64,000 nt of DNA from Pseudenterobacter timonensis (GCF_900021175.1 NZ_FCOP01000011.1:1331947-1395946); one strand, 5' to 3'; shown: positions 15,181 to 29,668, counted from the first letter of the stretch. The notes: generated by a model from the letters alone, not told the origin. Program-made: numbers and translations.

Positions 15181-16014
15181 TCACGACTCCGGCGGGACTG
15201 ACATCTCACGGTATTTCACCAGTACCGCGTTTTTCACGTCGCTTTTATTCTGCAAATCCCACAGTCCACGATCGATCCCGTCGTTAATCAGGAAAATGAC
15301 GCCCGTTTCGATGGCCGACATCAGGCAGAGCATGACCGGTTCATTTGAGGTGTAACCAATTTCCCCTTCGAGCAGACGCTGGTAATCGATAAAGCGGAAT
15401 ACGCCCGCCTGAACTTCATAAGAGAGAATGGTTTTGCTGGTGGTTACTGAGGATAAAATCTCCCCGGTGCTGACATTAACCACGCGCAGGTTAACGGCGA
15501 TCTGATCGAGCTGATACTGCGTATCGCCGCCGATACCAAAATAGCGCGCCCCCACGCCGCCCGACTTCACATTGCTTTCATAGCCGATTATCGATCCTTC
15601 AACCATCACGTTTGCCGCCACCAGGGACTGCAGCGGCACGCGGTTATTGACGCCGACGGTGCCATTCTCCTGCGCGGCACGAATGATTTTGCGTTCGTTC
15701 AGCAGATTTTGCAGCCCCTGGCGCTCGAGGGGGATAAACCAGCGCGAATCCTTCAGGGCGCTTACCAGCATGGCTGTCGCGCTCTGCGGCACCGCCGTGG
15801 AGAAGTTACTTGCCGGATAGGGTTTAAACTGCCCGGTCTCATCCTGAATGTTATAGACCGAAACGAATATTTTGCCGGTAGGCGCCGGGAGATGCGTCAG
15901 GTCGCGATAGCTTTGCGCCCTTGGCATCAGCGTTGGCTTTGCGGCCTGTTTGGGGGGAGCAGTTAAACAACCGCTCAATAAGCACACCGCAACAATAAGA
16001 AGTAAGCGCTGCAT
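15181..16014 (-). CDS. csgG: Curli secretion channel lipoprotein CsgG
   Basis: CsgG forms the nonameric outer-membrane pore through which curli subunits leave the cell. It has 277 residues. A lipoprotein signal ends at Cys16 (CLLSGC), and the body matches E. coli CsgG over its whole length (e.g. SVYNIQDETGQFKPYPASNF). It is the last gene of csgDEFG and terminates at the shared hairpin. Confidence 0.97.
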   Translation of the reverse strand: MQRLLLIVAVCLLSGCLTAPPKQAAKPTLMPRAQSYRDLTHLPAPTGKIFVSVYNIQDETGQFKPYPASNFSTAVPQSATAMLVSALKDSRWFIPLERQGLQNLLNERKIIRAAQENGTVGVNNRVPLQSLVAANVMVEGSIIGYESNVKSGGVGARYFGIGGDTQYQLDQIAVNLRVVNVSTGEILSSVTTSKTILSYEVQAGVFRFIDYQRLLEGEIGYTSNEPVMLCLMSAIETGVIFLINDGIDRGLWDLQNKSDVKNAVLVKYREMSVPPES

Positions 16015-16040
16015 GATGATGGACCTTATTTCGTGGTTAT

Positions 16041-16457
16041 TTAAAAATCGGTAGAGTTGGTCTGAAGTCCCGAAACCTGAATAGTCGATGTTTTACCCGT
16101 TTTACGGTCAGTCACGTTAAGCTGAAGCTGTCCGTCTTTATTGGCAATATCGACGATAAAATCACTGGTGACCATCCGGCCCGGCTTGCCGGTATTAATA
16201 TTGGTCAGCAGCCCCCCTAATATTTGCGACTGAATTGCCTGGGTAAAGTTATCCAGGGCCGACGGGGTTTCAATTCCGAAATCATCCTCGTAGCTGGGAT
16301 CTTTATAGGAGTTTTGTGCCTGTGCCTGGTTAAGCAGATAAGCACCGTTATTCGGGTTGCCGCCAAAGTTGGGGTTACGGAACTGAAATGTCATATTCCC
16401 GGCCCAGCTTAAAGGCGCAACCAGCATTAATGCAATGACTGTGTGTGTGAGACGCAT
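16041..16457 (-). CDS. csgF: Curli nucleation accessory protein CsgF
   Basis: CsgF is a secreted adaptor that sits at the CsgG pore and anchors the nucleator CsgB at the surface. It has 138 residues, the E. coli length, with a signal peptide ending near LSWA. The conserved N-terminal pore-binding segment [19 protein letters not shown] follows. The start at 16457 follows CTGGAGG and is preferred to an upstream in-frame start at 16484, inside csgE. It lies 16 bp after csgE. Confidence 0.97.
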   Translation of the reverse strand: MRLTHTVIALMLVAPLSWAGNMTFQFRNPNFGGNPNNGAYLLNQAQAQNSYKDPSYEDDFGIETPSALDNFTQAIQSQILGGLLTNINTGKPGRMVTSDFIVDIANKDGQLQLNVTDRKTGKTSTIQVSGLQTNSTDF

Positions 16458-16473
16458 TACTGCCTCCAGATAA

Positions 16474-16863
16474 TTAGAACTCATCTTTTGCTAAATCGCC
16501 TGTACTTAGCAAAGCCTTATCGATTTGCAGGCGATTAATCGCTTCTTCGGTTTGCGCCAGCGCAAAAACGACGTTTTGGTCGAAATCTCTTTTGGTCGGA
16601 AATAAAAATGTCTGGAAAATAACGTCCTGATTAACCGTTATGGTGATCCAGCTTCCCCACCGTGCGCTGGGCCGTTCGTTGATGGTTAAATTGCCGGGAT
16701 AATCACTTTCCCATTTATCACTGAATGCCCGATAAAAATCATGGCCGATAGAAGAGACGGTATGATCCGTTAACAATCCGGGCACTTCCACTTCCACCGC
16801 CCGCAGGTTACCGGCAGCCAGCAATAAAACCGCCGCGGCGAAATATCCTGACTTGCGTTTCAT
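16474..16863 (-). CDS. csgE: Curli export specificity factor CsgE
   Basis: CsgE is a periplasmic protein that caps the CsgG channel and gives selectivity for CsgA. It has 129 residues with a signal peptide ending near GNLRA. The body matches E. coli CsgE ([19 protein letters not shown] near the end). It lies 4 bp after csgD, in one operon. Confidence 0.97.
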   Translation of the reverse strand: MKRKSGYFAAAVLLLAAGNLRAVEVEVPGLLTDHTVSSIGHDFYRAFSDKWESDYPGNLTINERPSARWGSWITITVNQDVIFQTFLFPTKRDFDQNVVFALAQTEEAINRLQIDKALLSTGDLAKDEF

Positions 16864-16867
16864 GGTA

Positions 16868-17515
16868 TTAACGCCTGAGATTATCGTTGGCCCATGAAAC
16901 CGCCTGCGTTCTGTTTTTTACAGCTATCTTTTTGAAAAGATTATAAAGATGCGTCTTTACAGTATTTTCGCTGATAAACAGAGAGCGGGCGATTTCAATA
17001 TTGGATGCGCCGATACGCAGCTTATTCAGGATCTCTTTTTCGCGATGCGTCAGCAGCGTTGAATCGGAGCCGTTATAGCGATAATTGCCTGAGTGGGTGA
17101 TGAGATAGCTGGCCAGCTTTTGCGAGAAGTAACATTCGCCACGTAAAATGCCCTGCAGACCTTCCACAACGCGCGTTTCATCTTCGCTGACGTAAAACAC
17201 GCCGTTGATATGCGGCCAGCTTTCGATATCCCGGAACGGATATTCATCCGGGGTATTGAGCAGAAGTACGCGAATGGAAGTGTTTTTTCGACCTAAATTA
17301 TCCTGCCAGTAATGGATAAGCTTTTTATCCGCTTCCATCATATCAAAAAGAATGAGACTACCTGCGACAATATCATCGTAAGAACGTTGAATATTATGCA
17401 ATTTTCCATTTACGGCCAGCGACTGTTTTAAATGTTGCAATAACGCCGTCGCCTGTAAGGAAGGTTTGGTGATCAACAATAATGTATGACCTAAGCTATG
17501 GAATTCATTAAACAT
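16868..17515 (-). CDS. csgD: Curli and biofilm master regulator CsgD
   Basis: CsgD is a LuxR-family activator of csgBAC and of cellulose-related genes. It has 215 residues (216 in E. coli). The N-terminal receiver-like domain is followed by a C-terminal helix-turn-helix at about residues 148-210 ([22 protein letters not shown]). It heads csgDEFG. The leader carries a strong hairpin close to the start, and the long upstream region is AT-rich, both as expected for a gene under heavy transcriptional and sRNA control. Confidence 0.97.
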   Translation of the reverse strand: MFNEFHSLGHTLLLITKPSLQATALLQHLKQSLAVNGKLHNIQRSYDDIVAGSLILFDMMEADKKLIHYWQDNLGRKNTSIRVLLLNTPDEYPFRDIESWPHINGVFYVSEDETRVVEGLQGILRGECYFSQKLASYLITHSGNYRYNGSDSTLLTHREKEILNKLRIGASNIEIARSLFISENTVKTHLYNLFKKIAVKNRTQAVSWANDNLRR

Positions 17516-18262
17516 GATGAAACCCCACTTTTATTTGACACCTGCCAGCTGCCCCCGATAAAAGCGGGGGCACCAGAAGTACTGACAGATATGGCACTGC
17601 TGTGTGTAGGAGAAAACGCATAACCTCCGTGGGGAGGCAAAAATATAAAAAATAATACGTACTAACAGGATTCAATCTAGCTATTACGATTTTTAAAGCA
17701 AGTGTTAATGGTGTAACAAAATGTAAAAATCAATATTAATTTGTGTATTTTGAGATAACCAATAGTTCAGAATTGATGAAAAAGTTGTACATAATATTAA
17801 TGGTGCACAGATATTAAAAATCATACAAATTATTATAAGTCTGTGATGATACAGGGATATATTTATTCACAGGCGTAGCTTAGTAGCCTCTGAAGCAGCC
17901 ATCTTTTCTGTTACGCCTTTCGTGCAGCGCGGATTCTTAAGAAATCGCGAGTTTTGTCACGGGTTAAGAAAAAATCTTTCGGCTAAGCCTGCGGATGGGG
18001 AAAATCCGGCTGTATTACCGTTTCGCTTCGGCACCGGGAATGGTTTTCATCTTTTTTTAGCAAAAACGAAAGCGCCTGCATTCTTGTCTTTTTTAAATCG
18101 AAATTACAACTTTGAGGTGAGAATAAAAATAAAAATAAGTCTGGTGGGTGAGTTATTAAAATTGTTTCGGCAGACATACTCTTCTCCGTAACGCAGCGTT
18201 AACATTAAACGTATCGCGTTTACAATAAACAGGCTCTCTATAGCCAGGTCCAGGGTGACAAC
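17516..18262. promoter_or_regulatory. csgD-csgB divergent control region
   Basis: A 747-bp non-coding gap lies between the divergent csgDEFG and csgBAC operons, about the E. coli length. It is strikingly AT-rich between about 17640 and 17880, with tracts such as ATATAAAAAATAATAC and GTAACAAAATGTAAAAATC, in a GC-rich neighbourhood. In E. coli this region binds OmpR, IHF, H-NS, RstA, MlrA and CsgD. Individual sites were not assigned here. The open frame at 17922-18191 has no family resemblance. Confidence 0.8.
17551..17571 (-). promoter_or_regulatory. Stem-loop in the csgD 5' leader
   Basis: A perfect 7-bp stem, GCCCCCG / CGGGGGC, lies 36-56 bases before the csgD start. E. coli csgD mRNA has leader stem-loops where several small RNAs (OmrA/B, McaS, others) pair. 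This is probably the equivalent structure. Confidence 0.6.
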
Positions 18263-18718
18263 ATGAAAAACAGCGCGTTATTTATGATGTTAACTTTTCT
18301 GGGTTTGCCTGGATTAACATTCGCCGCCGGTGCAGATCTGGCAGGTGCAGAATATAACTTCGCGGTGAATGAATTAAGCAAGTCCTCCTATAATCAGGCA
18401 GCCATTATTGGTCAACAGGGTACAGATAATAGTGCCAGCGTGCGGCAGAGCGGCTCAAAATTACTGTCGGTTGTTTCTCAGGATGGCGGAAGCAACAGAG
18501 CAAAGGTTGATCAGTCAGGGACTTATAACCTTGCTTATATCGATCAGGCCGGTAACGGTAACGATGCGAGTATTAAGCAAGAGGCTTTTGGTAATACCGC
18601 CATGATTATCCAGAAAGGCGTGGGGAACAAGGCGAATATTACCCAATATGGTACGCAGAAAACAGCAGTTGTAGTTCAGAGACAGTCGCAAATGGCTATT
18701 CGCGTTATTCAACGCTGA
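18263..18718 (+). CDS. csgB: Curli nucleator subunit CsgB
   Basis: CsgB is the minor curli subunit that seeds amyloid fibre growth at the surface. It has 151 residues as in E. coli. A signal peptide is followed by five imperfect repeats of the S-x5-Q-x4-N-x5-Q type. The C-terminal repeat is basic (QRQSQMAIRVIQR), as expected for the CsgF-dependent anchor. It lies 40 bp before csgA. Confidence 0.97.
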   Translation: MKNSALFMMLTFLGLPGLTFAAGADLAGAEYNFAVNELSKSSYNQAAIIGQQGTDNSASVRQSGSKLLSVVSQDGGSNRAKVDQSGTYNLAYIDQAGNGNDASIKQEAFGNTAMIIQKGVGNKANITQYGTQKTAVVVQRQSQMAIRVIQR

Positions 18719-18758
18719 CCGTGCGCGGCAATTTAAATCAAACCGATGGGGGTTTACC

Positions 18759-19223
18759 ATGAAACTTTTCAAAGTGGCAGCAATTGCAGCAATCATCGTT
18801 TCTGGCAGTGCTCTGGCTGGTGTCGTTCCGCAATATGGCGGTGGTAATCATGGCGGTGGAAATGGCGGCGGCAGTAATAACAGCGGCCCTAATTCAGAGC
18901 TGAGCATTTACCAGTATGGCGGCGGTAACTCCGCGCTTGCTTTGCAGACCGATGCAAAAAATTCTGAACTGACTATTTCCCAGAGCGGCGGCAGCAACGG
19001 CGCTGATGTTGGACAGGGTTCTGATGACAGCTCCATCGATCTTCAGCAGCGCGGCTTCGGCAACAGCGCCACGCTCGATCAGTGGAACGGCAAAGAGTCT
19101 ACTATGATCGTGAAACAGTACGGCGGCGGCAACGGCGCGGCTGTGGATCAGACCGCTTCCGGTTCAACCGTATCGGTTACTCAGGTTGGCTTTGGCAACA
19201 ACGCCACTGCGCATCAATACTGA
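18759..19223 (+). CDS. csgA: Major curli subunit CsgA
   Basis: CsgA is the main amyloid subunit of curli. It has 154 residues: a signal peptide, a Gly/Asn-rich N22-like targeting segment (VVPQYGGGNHGGGNGGGSNN), and five cross-beta repeats beginning SELSIYQYGGGN, SELTISQSGGSN, SSIDLQQRGFGN, STMIVKQYGGGN and STVSVTQVGFGN. Repeats 1 and 5 keep the Gln/Asn ladder. The sequence is slightly longer than the 151-152 residues of E. coli because of the N-terminal Gly-rich stretch. Confidence 0.97.
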   Translation: MKLFKVAAIAAIIVSGSALAGVVPQYGGGNHGGGNGGGSNNSGPNSELSIYQYGGGNSALALQTDAKNSELTISQSGGSNGADVGQGSDDSSIDLQQRGFGNSATLDQWNGKESTMIVKQYGGGNGAAVDQTASGSTVSVTQVGFGNNATAHQY

Positions 19224-19241
19224 TTCAAATTTCTGCTACAC

Positions 19242-19270
19242 AAAAACAGGGCATCAGCCCTGTTTTTTTT
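19242..19270 (+). terminator. Terminator between csgA and csgC
   Basis: Stem AAAAACAGGGC / GCCCTGTTTTT with loop ATCA and a run of Ts. It would make csgC transcription depend on readthrough, which fits much higher csgA than csgC expression. Confidence 0.85.
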
Positions 19271-19280
19271 GGAGTTGATT

Positions 19281-19604
19281 ATGCATACCTTTCTCCTCCT
19301 CGCCGCGCTCTCCAGTCAGATTACTTTTGAAACCCGCCAGGAAGGGACCATGACCACCATTATTCCGCAGGTGACGCTGGTGGAGCCGTGCCTGTGTCAC
19401 GTCGAAATTATCGCTCAGCGGAAAGGGCGGGGGGGCGAAAGCAACTCCCGCCAGGAAAATAGTCTCTCGCTGCCCGCGAATCAGACGATTGATCTCTCGC
19501 GTTTGCGCTTAACCATTACGCCAGAAGATAAGGTGACAATCATTGTTACCGTTTCTGATGGACAGTCGCTGCATTTAACACAACAGTGGCCGCCCTCTGA
19601 GTAA
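19281..19604 (+). CDS. csgC: Curli assembly chaperone CsgC
   Basis: CsgC is a small periplasmic immunoglobulin-like protein that inhibits premature CsgA amyloid formation. It has 107 residues (110 in E. coli). The CLC motif (PCLCHV) and the C-terminal DGQSLHLTQQWPPS are conserved. The ATG at 19281 follows GGAG by six bases and is preferred over the in-frame upstream start. It lies just after the csgA terminator. Confidence 0.94.
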   Translation: MHTFLLLAALSSQITFETRQEGTMTTIIPQVTLVEPCLCHVEIIAQRKGRGGESNSRQENSLSLPANQTIDLSRLRLTITPEDKVTIIVTVSDGQSLHLTQQWPPSE

Positions 19605-19767
19605 GAGGTCGTGAATTATTCACCAAATCAATAGGTTGTACTTCCCGGAAGAGACTACTATGCTCATCTTACAGGACTGTTAGCAGTCGTATAAATCAAA
19701 GACATGCCCACCCGTTACCAGGAAAGCGTTTCCCCTCAAGGATGATTGACCATTGAGGAGCGAAGTT

Positions 19768-20094
19768 ATGGTTATGTCTATCTCCCGAGCGACAACAGCT
19801 CTTACCCTGTTTTCTTTATGCGCGTTACATTCCGCCATCGCCGCATCACCCGTCGATGGCGGCGTGATTCACTTTTATGGCCGGGTTGTTGAGAGCCCGT
19901 GCGAACTGGCTTCCCACCCAAATCAGATAGCGGTCACCTGTCGCGATCCCGATAAGGGCACGATCAGCACCCGTAAGATGCGCTATGGCGAGCTGATGCA
20001 GGCGACGCAGCCCTTTCCCCGTAACGTCTCTGTAAGCATGCACTATATCGATCCTAAAAAGAGCCTGGCGGTGGTAAAGCTTACCTATCAATAA
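19768..20094 (+). CDS. ymdA: Secreted protein YmdA, unknown function
   Basis: YmdA is a small exported protein of unknown function. It has 108 residues: a signal peptide ending near SAIA/ASP, then a fimbrial-subunit-like start ([18 protein letters not shown]), with two cysteines that could form a disulphide. The ATG at 19768 follows GAGGAG. Its position between csgC and ymdB is as in E. coli. A link to curli is suggested only by position. Confidence 0.85.
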   Translation: MVMSISRATTALTLFSLCALHSAIAASPVDGGVIHFYGRVVESPCELASHPNQIAVTCRDPDKGTISTRKMRYGELMQATQPFPRNVSVSMHYIDPKKSLAVVKLTYQ

Positions 20095-20191
20095 CCCTCT
20101 CCGCTCCCGCCGCCACGCGGGAGCGGGCAATTGCGCATATTCCCCTCTTTTTCTTTGCTGTACACTGATAAAAAGGCTGTCGCAGGGGGAA

Positions 20192-20737
20192 ATGATGAAA
20201 CCACAAATTGAAATCGTGACCGGGGATATAACTACGCTGCCGGTGGATGTGATTGTAAATGCCGCGAATCCGTCTCTGCTCGGGGGCGGAGGCGTCGACG
20301 GCGCGATCCACCGGGCTGCCGGGCCTGCGCTTCTTGAAGCCTGTAAGGTGGTCCGCCAGCAGCAGGGAGAGTGCGCGCCGGGGCACGCGGTCATTACGCT
20401 TGCCGGAAATCTCCCGGCAAAAGCGGTGATCCATACCGTTGGCCCCGTCTGGCAGGGGGGCGACCATCAGGAAGCGCGTATTCTGGAAGAGGCTTATCGC
20501 AACAGCCTTGCACTGGCGGCGGCCAATAACTATCGCACTATCGCCTTCCCGGCCATCAGTACGGGCGTTTACGGTTTTCCGCGCGCGGCTGCGGCGGAGA
20601 TAGCCATCAGAACGATTTCAGACTATCTCACCCGTCGCCCTTTACCGGAGCGGGTATACTGTGTTTGTTATGATGAAGAAAATGCCCGACTCTATCAGCG
20701 ATTGCTTACCCAGCAAGGGAACGATACCGACGCATAA
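20192..20737 (+). CDS. ymdB: O-acetyl-ADP-ribose deacetylase YmdB (macrodomain)
   Basis: YmdB is a macrodomain enzyme that removes the acetyl group from O-acetyl-ADP-ribose; in E. coli it also inhibits RNase III and affects biofilm. It has 181 residues. The ADP-ribose pocket is plain: [20 protein letters not shown] with the catalytic Asp, and [11 protein letters not shown] for the diphosphate loop. The start may be 20192 or the next codon, also ATG. GGGGGAAATG precedes it. Its 3' end overlaps clsC. Confidence 0.95.
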   Translation: MMKPQIEIVTGDITTLPVDVIVNAANPSLLGGGGVDGAIHRAAGPALLEACKVVRQQQGECAPGHAVITLAGNLPAKAVIHTVGPVWQGGDHQEARILEEAYRNSLALAAANNYRTIAFPAISTGVYGFPRAAAAEIAIRTISDYLTRRPLPERVYCVCYDEENARLYQRLLTQQGNDTDA

Positions 20738-22157
20738 AACGCGGCTTGGGCGCGCCATTGCGCCCGTTAGCGCCACGCATCCTGGCCTGTGCGGTCTGCT
20801 GCCTCTGGATGACAGTCTGGATGCGTTCGCCTGCCGCTACCGGCTGGCGGAGATGGCGGAGAAAACCCTTGATGTGCAGTATTACATCTGGGAGGACGAC
20901 ATGTCCGGGCGGCTGCTCTTTTCCGTCCTGCTCTCCGCCGCCGCGCGCGGCGTGCGCGTTCGTCTTTTGCTGGATGATAATAACACCCAGGGGCTGGATG
21001 AGATCCTGCGCCTGCTGGATGCTCACCCCAATATTGATGTCCGTCTGTTTAATCCTTTCTCCTTTCGCACTCTGCGCTCCCTCGGCTATCTCACCGATTT
21101 TGCCCGCCTCAACCGACGGATGCACAACAAAAGCTTCACCGTGGATGGGGAAGTGACCGTCGTGGGCGGCCGAAACGTCGGCGACGCCTATTTTGGCGCG
21201 GGCGAGGAGCCGCTCTTTTCCGATCTCGACGTCATGGCGATCGGCCCCGTGGTGGCGGATGTGGCGGAGGATTTCGAGCGCTACTGGGAGTGCGCCTCTG
21301 TCTCAACCCTGCAGCAGGTGCTGGAGCTCTCCCGGGAAGAGATCGAGGCGCGTATTCAGCCGCCAAAAGAGTGGTACGAAGATACGATCACTCAGCGCTA
21401 CCTGCAAAAGCTGGAAACCAGTGAATTTATCACCCGCCTGGAAGAGGGAACCCTGCCGCTTATCTGGGCGAAAACCCGTTTGCTGAGCGACGATCCGCGT
21501 AAGGGGCAGGGAAGGGCGAAGCGCCACTCCCTGTTGCCGCAGCGTCTGCTGGACGTTATGGGCTCCCCGACCGAGCAAATTGATATCATCTCCTCCTACT
21601 TTGTCCCCACCCGGGCGGGGATTGCCCTGCTGCTCAATATGGTGCGCAAAGGGGTCAAGGTGGCGATCCTCACCAACTCGCTGGCGGCAACGGATGTGGC
21701 GGTGGTACATGCGGGCTATGCGCGCTGGCGTAAAAAGCTGCTGCGTCACGGGGTGGAGCTGTATGAACTCAAACCGACCCGGGAGTTTGTTCCCGGCGTA
21801 CACGATCGCGGCCTGACCGGTAACTCCGGCTCCAGCCTGCATGCCAAAACCTTCAGCGTGGACGGGGAAAAGGTTTTTATCGGCTCCCTTAACTTCGATC
21901 CCCGCTCCACCATGCTCAATACCGAGATGGGCTTTGTGATTGAGAGCGAAACTCTCGCCCGGCTGATTCACCGGCGATTTACCCGCAGCCGCCGCCAGGA
22001 GGCGTGGCAAATCAGGCTGGATCAGAACGGCAAGCTCAACTGGGTGGAGTATAAAGACGGGGAAGAGATCGTCCATCAAAAGGAGCCCAAAACGCGCTTC
22101 TGGCAGCGCGTTCTGGTACATATTGCCTGGCTGTTACCGGTGGAGTGGCTGCTCTGA
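20661..22157 (+). CDS. clsC: Cardiolipin synthase C
   Basis: ClsC is a phospholipase D family cardiolipin synthase; in E. coli it joins phosphatidylglycerol and phosphatidylethanolamine. Two HKD motifs are present: [10 protein letters not shown] (His155, Lys157, Asp162) and [10 protein letters not shown] (His394, Lys396, Asp401), each followed by a GG/GSxN(F) strand. The open frame gives 498 residues and overlaps ymdB by 77 bp. The true start is uncertain: ATG codons occur at 20661, 20670, 20673 and 20682, none with a clear ribosome site, and E. coli ClsC is 473 residues. Coupling to ymdB translation is likely. Confidence 0.93.
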   Translation: MFVMMKKMPDSISDCLPSKGTIPTHKTRLGRAIAPVSATHPGLCGLLPLDDSLDAFACRYRLAEMAEKTLDVQYYIWEDDMSGRLLFSVLLSAAARGVRVRLLLDDNNTQGLDEILRLLDAHPNIDVRLFNPFSFRTLRSLGYLTDFARLNRRMHNKSFTVDGEVTVVGGRNVGDAYFGAGEEPLFSDLDVMAIGPVVADVAEDFERYWECASVSTLQQVLELSREEIEARIQPPKEWYEDTITQRYLQKLETSEFITRLEEGTLPLIWAKTRLLSDDPRKGQGRAKRHSLLPQRLLDVMGSPTEQIDIISSYFVPTRAGIALLLNMVRKGVKVAILTNSLAATDVAVVHAGYARWRKKLLRHGVELYELKPTREFVPGVHDRGLTGNSGSSLHAKTFSVDGEKVFIGSLNFDPRSTMLNTEMGFVIESETLARLIHRRFTRSRRQEAWQIRLDQNGKLNWVEYKDGEEIVHQKEPKTRFWQRVLVHIAWLLPVEWLL

Positions 22158-22166
22158 GCCGGCCAC

Positions 22167-23324
22167 TCAACTCCTCACCTTAATACTGGCCACCTTGTTT
22201 TGCGGCTTGCCGGAAAAGAGAAAGCGCAGCAGCGGGATACGCAGGTGGATCTCATACAACACCAGAGCAATACCAATCACAAATACCAGCCCCGCCAGGA
22301 AGCCCAGTGCGTTAGAGGCGATGTGCGGGGTGATGTAAGCGCCGAAAAAGAGCGTCAGCGGATGGTGCACCAGATAGATAAAGAGCGAGGCGTTCACAAA
22401 GTAGGTCACCCGCTTCGACTCAAAGTTGAGCAGGCGATGGCCCAGCGCAAAGACCACGTTCACCATCCATAGCCCCATCAGCATGGTAATCACGCTTTCA
22501 GTCTCATACATCCACGCCTCTCCGCTGCCATAACGCTGATTCAGCAGATAGGCAATAAACGCCAGCGTGGCGGCCACGGCGCACCAGGGTGACGGGGTGG
22601 TAAATAACGCTTTCAGACGCGGATAAACAAAAGCCAGCGCGCCGATCAGGAAGAAAGGGAGATAAAAGAGCGTCTGCATGACGACAAAGTTAAACAGTCC
22701 GTCACTCAGGATCGGCGGCCAGGCGATGAAGAGCGCACGACGCAGGGCGGCATAGGCGATCCCCAGCAGCAGAAAGAGCAGTGAGAGTTTGCCCAGGGTA
22801 ATGTGCGCGAAAAAGCGATCGGCGCGGGCGCTCAGACGCTGGCGCAGGTGGCTAAAAATCCACAGGCTGACGGTGGTCAGCACCACCAGCACCAGCAGGA
22901 ACCAGAGGTGTGACACCAGCTCCCAGACCAGCGTGTTGTATTTCTCGTAGGGGGTGAGGGTGTGCCAGTTCTGCGCCTTGCCCTTCACATACTGCAGCAT
23001 CATAAACTGCGGCAGCGTCAACAGCGGGATCGCGGTGAGCATGGGGATTCCTACACGTTCGACGCGCACTTTCCACCAGCGTTTCAGCGGATAGCGCAAA
23101 AAGAGCATGTAGGAGAAATAGCCAGAAATAACAAAAAACACCTGCATACGAAACGCATGTATAAAGTCATTAAACAGCGTCAGCCACCAGGATGGCTCTA
23201 TACTATTAACATGCCAGGTGTGACTTGAGTAGATTAATGAGATATGGAAAGGGATCCCCAACAGCATCAGCCAGGCCCTGATCGAGTCGAGGAAATATTC
23301 ACGTTGTGCGGGTGCAGTAGTCAT
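22167..23324 (-). CDS. opgC: Glucan succinyltransferase OpgC
   Basis: OpgC is an inner-membrane acyltransferase-3 family protein that adds succinyl groups to osmoregulated periplasmic glucans. It has 385 residues, the E. coli length, with about ten membrane segments and the N-terminal signature [20 protein letters not shown]. It is divergent from opgGH, which make the glucan backbone it decorates, and convergent with clsC (9 bp between stops). Confidence 0.95.
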   Translation of the reverse strand: MTTAPAQREYFLDSIRAWLMLLGIPFHISLIYSSHTWHVNSIEPSWWLTLFNDFIHAFRMQVFFVISGYFSYMLFLRYPLKRWWKVRVERVGIPMLTAIPLLTLPQFMMLQYVKGKAQNWHTLTPYEKYNTLVWELVSHLWFLLVLVVLTTVSLWIFSHLRQRLSARADRFFAHITLGKLSLLFLLLGIAYAALRRALFIAWPPILSDGLFNFVVMQTLFYLPFFLIGALAFVYPRLKALFTTPSPWCAVAATLAFIAYLLNQRYGSGEAWMYETESVITMLMGLWMVNVVFALGHRLLNFESKRVTYFVNASLFIYLVHHPLTLFFGAYITPHIASNALGFLAGLVFVIGIALVLYEIHLRIPLLRFLFSGKPQNKVASIKVRS

Positions 23325-23518
23325 TTTACGTTGTGTATTCTCAGACTTTTCGCCTTATCCCTAAGGCTCTTAGTGGTTACATTCGGAGCCAACCCTACAC
23401 CAAGACCGATAGCCTGTCTCCAGGATAAGCGCATAATAGTGACCAGGGGGCTTTTACTTGCTTAATCCATGAGCCAGCGAGCTGAACAAAGCGGGGATAT
23501 TGTTGTCGGAATGCCTGA

Positions 23519-27653
<4,135 letters not shown>

Positions 27654-27688
27654 AACCCTGACCGGGCGCGGGCGCGCCCGATAAATAA

Positions 27689-27714
27689 ATACCGGCTCCA
27701 GGGCCGGTATTTTT
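27689..27714 (+). terminator. opgGH terminator
   Basis: Stem ATACCGGC / GCCGGTAT is followed by TTTT, 36 bases after the opgH stop. A second GC hairpin (GGGCGCGGGCGCGCCC) precedes it. Confidence 0.85.
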
Positions 27715-27728
27715 ATAAGAGGCAGCGT

Positions 27729-27956
27729 ATGAAAATAGTGATGGTTGTGGCAATGGTGCTGTTACTGAGCGGTTGCGGCAGTATCATCAGCCGCACCGTG
27801 CCCGGACAGGGGCACGGTAACCAGTACTATCCGGGCGTGCAGTGGGACGTTCGCGACTCCGCCTGGCGTTACCTGACGATCCTCGACCTGCCTTTTTCAC
27901 TGGTCTTTGATACCCTGCTGTTGCCGCTCGACGCTCAGCATGGTCCTTATGAGTAG
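27729..27956 (+). CDS. yceK: Lipoprotein YceK
   Basis: YceK is a small predicted lipoprotein of unknown function (DUF1375). It has 75 residues with lipobox LLLSGC, lipidated at Cys16. AAGAGGCAGCGT precedes the ATG. Its stop codon is directly followed by the stop of the convergent msyB, with no bases between. Confidence 0.92.
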   Translation: MKIVMVVAMVLLLSGCGSIISRTVPGQGHGNQYYPGVQWDVRDSAWRYLTILDLPFSLVFDTLLLPLDAQHGPYE

Positions 27957-28331
27957 TTAGCGCTCATCCCACTCATCCGCAGCAGCCTGACCCTCTTCGG
28001 TATCCAGCGGCGGCTCAAGCTGAAATTCGCCCTCATCCCATTCATGAAGGGTATTTTCCTCCAGCCACTCCTGGCGAAGCTCGATCTCATCATATTCGCC
28101 GTCAAAAACCGCCTGCGCCGCTTCTCCGCTCAGTACCGGTAAACATTCACCCTCTTCACCGTCATCCGCAAAAAACTCGGCCTGCCACATAATGTCCCCG
28201 TCCTGCAGAACATACTTTTGAATATTGAGTTGCTGAATATCCGCGTCATCCTCCTCAAGTTCGGGACGATCGGCGAGGAACTCTTCACGTGCGGCATCAA
28301 TCGCTTCTTCCAGCGTGGCGTACATAGTCAT
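27957..28331 (-). CDS. msyB: Acidic protein MsyB
   Basis: MsyB is a very acidic cytoplasmic protein. In E. coli its overproduction suppresses secY/secA export defects, and it is sigma-S controlled. It has 124 residues, 30 or more of them Asp or Glu, ending GQAAADEWDER as in E. coli. The start at 28331 (MTMYATLEEA) is chosen by homology, since the open frame continues upstream to 28421. The alternative MYAT start is at 28325. Confidence 0.94.
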   Translation of the reverse strand: MTMYATLEEAIDAAREEFLADRPELEEDDADIQQLNIQKYVLQDGDIMWQAEFFADDGEEGECLPVLSGEAAQAVFDGEYDEIELRQEWLEENTLHEWDEGEFQLEPPLDTEEGQAAADEWDER

Positions 28332-28429
28332 TGGTGTCTCCCTGTGATTCGCAATGGTCTTCAGGGAAAGAATAGCTGATTCTCTGCTTATGCAAGTATG
28401 AAAGCGGGAATAAGTTGCCACATCGCGCC

Positions 28430-29668
28430 TTAACCCTGCGCAGCGATTTTTCTGTGCCGACCGGGGCGCGAGGCCCGGGCGATGCTGATCCAGGAGTAAA
28501 CTGCGTTGAACAACACGATACTCGCGGTGACCACAAAGACCGCGCGAAAGCCAAAGCTTGCGGAGACCGCGGAGCCGACCAGAGGGCCGGTGACGTTGCC
28601 AATGTCACGAAACGACTGGTTATAGCTGAAAATGCGCCCGGCGATCTGGTTGGTGGAGTTATAGACCAGCAGCGTCTGCACCGCAGGGAGCAGCGCGCCG
28701 TCGGCAGCGCCCAGCAGGAAGCGCAGCACGCCAAGCTGGAACGGGTTTTGTACCATTGACATCGGGATCAGCAGCAGCACGGAGATCAGCAGCGCGGCGA
28801 TAAGGATCTTCTCCGGTCCGATGCGATCGCCGAGCTTGCCGAGGCGCGGTGCGCTGAGCAGCGCCGCAACCCCCGGTACAGAGGCGATCATGCCGCTGAT
28901 AAAGGCGATATTATTGACGTTGCCCGCCAGATCGCGCACGTAAAGCGTCAGAATGGGCGCGATGGAGCCGGTTGCCACCTGGATAATCAGGGTGGTGACA
29001 AAGAGGCTCAGCACCAGTTTCGGGTTTTTCAGCGCGCCGAATACGTCACGGGCGCTCAACATCTCCCGTTTCGGTACCGGGACAAAGTTTTCGCGAATGC
29101 TAAACCAGGTCAGGAGGAAACAGGCAAACAGCACCGCCGCGGTGATGAAGAATACCGGGCGCAGGCCATAGCTGTCCGCCATCAGCCCGCCCGCCAGCGG
29201 CCCCAGCAGCGCGCCCGCCACCGCGCCGGTGGAGAGCGTGCCCAGCGCCCAGCCGCTCTTGTGGCGGGGGATCTGGGTGGCAATGAGCGCGTTAGCGTTG
29301 GGAACAAATCCCCCCAGCAGGCCGAGCAGCGCCCGCAGGATCAGAAACTGCCAGACGTTTTGCGCCATCCCCATCAGCGCCATCACAATCGCCATCCCCA
29401 GCGCCGAACGCAGCAGCATGATTTTGCGCCCCTTACGGTCCGCCAGACCGCCCCAGAAAGGGGAGGCAATAGCGGAAAAGAGGAAGGTAATGCTATAGAC
29501 CAGCCCGGACCACATATTCAGGGCGCTATGCCCGGTTATGCCGAGCTGTTCGACGTAGAGTGGCAGAAAAGGCATCACCAGACTAAATGCGGCGCCGGTG
29601 AGAAAACAGCCTAACCAGGCAACAGTGAGGTTACGCTTCCAGTTAATGGGGGCATCTGAGGGTGACAT
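28430..29668 (-). CDS. mdtG: MFS multidrug efflux transporter MdtG
   Basis: MdtG is a 12-segment inner-membrane major facilitator transporter (DHA1) that gives fosfomycin and deoxycholate tolerance in E. coli, where it is in the MarA/SoxS/Rob regulon. It has 412 residues and the family motif [10 protein letters not shown] between segments 2 and 3. The start [13 protein letters not shown] at 29668 matches E. coli; upstream codons in frame do not. The C-terminus ([10 protein letters not shown]) diverges from E. coli. Confidence 0.94.
   Translation of the reverse strand: MSPSDAPINWKRNLTVAWLGCFLTGAAFSLVMPFLPLYVEQLGITGHSALNMWSGLVYSITFLFSAIASPFWGGLADRKGRKIMLLRSALGMAIVMALMGMAQNVWQFLILRALLGLLGGFVPNANALIATQIPRHKSGWALGTLSTGAVAGALLGPLAGGLMADSYGLRPVFFITAAVLFACFLLTWFSIRENFVPVPKREMLSARDVFGALKNPKLVLSLFVTTLIIQVATGSIAPILTLYVRDLAGNVNNIAFISGMIASVPGVAALLSAPRLGKLGDRIGPEKILIAALLISVLLLIPMSMVQNPFQLGVLRFLLGAADGALLPAVQTLLVYNSTNQIAGRIFSYNQSFRDIGNVTGPLVGSAVSASFGFRAVFVVTASIVLFNAVYSWISIARASRPGRHRKIAAQG

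Noticed and set aside
17922..18191. 89-residue frame in the csgD-csgB gap
   Set aside because: No recognisable family, poor start context, and the region is known regulatory DNA in relatives.
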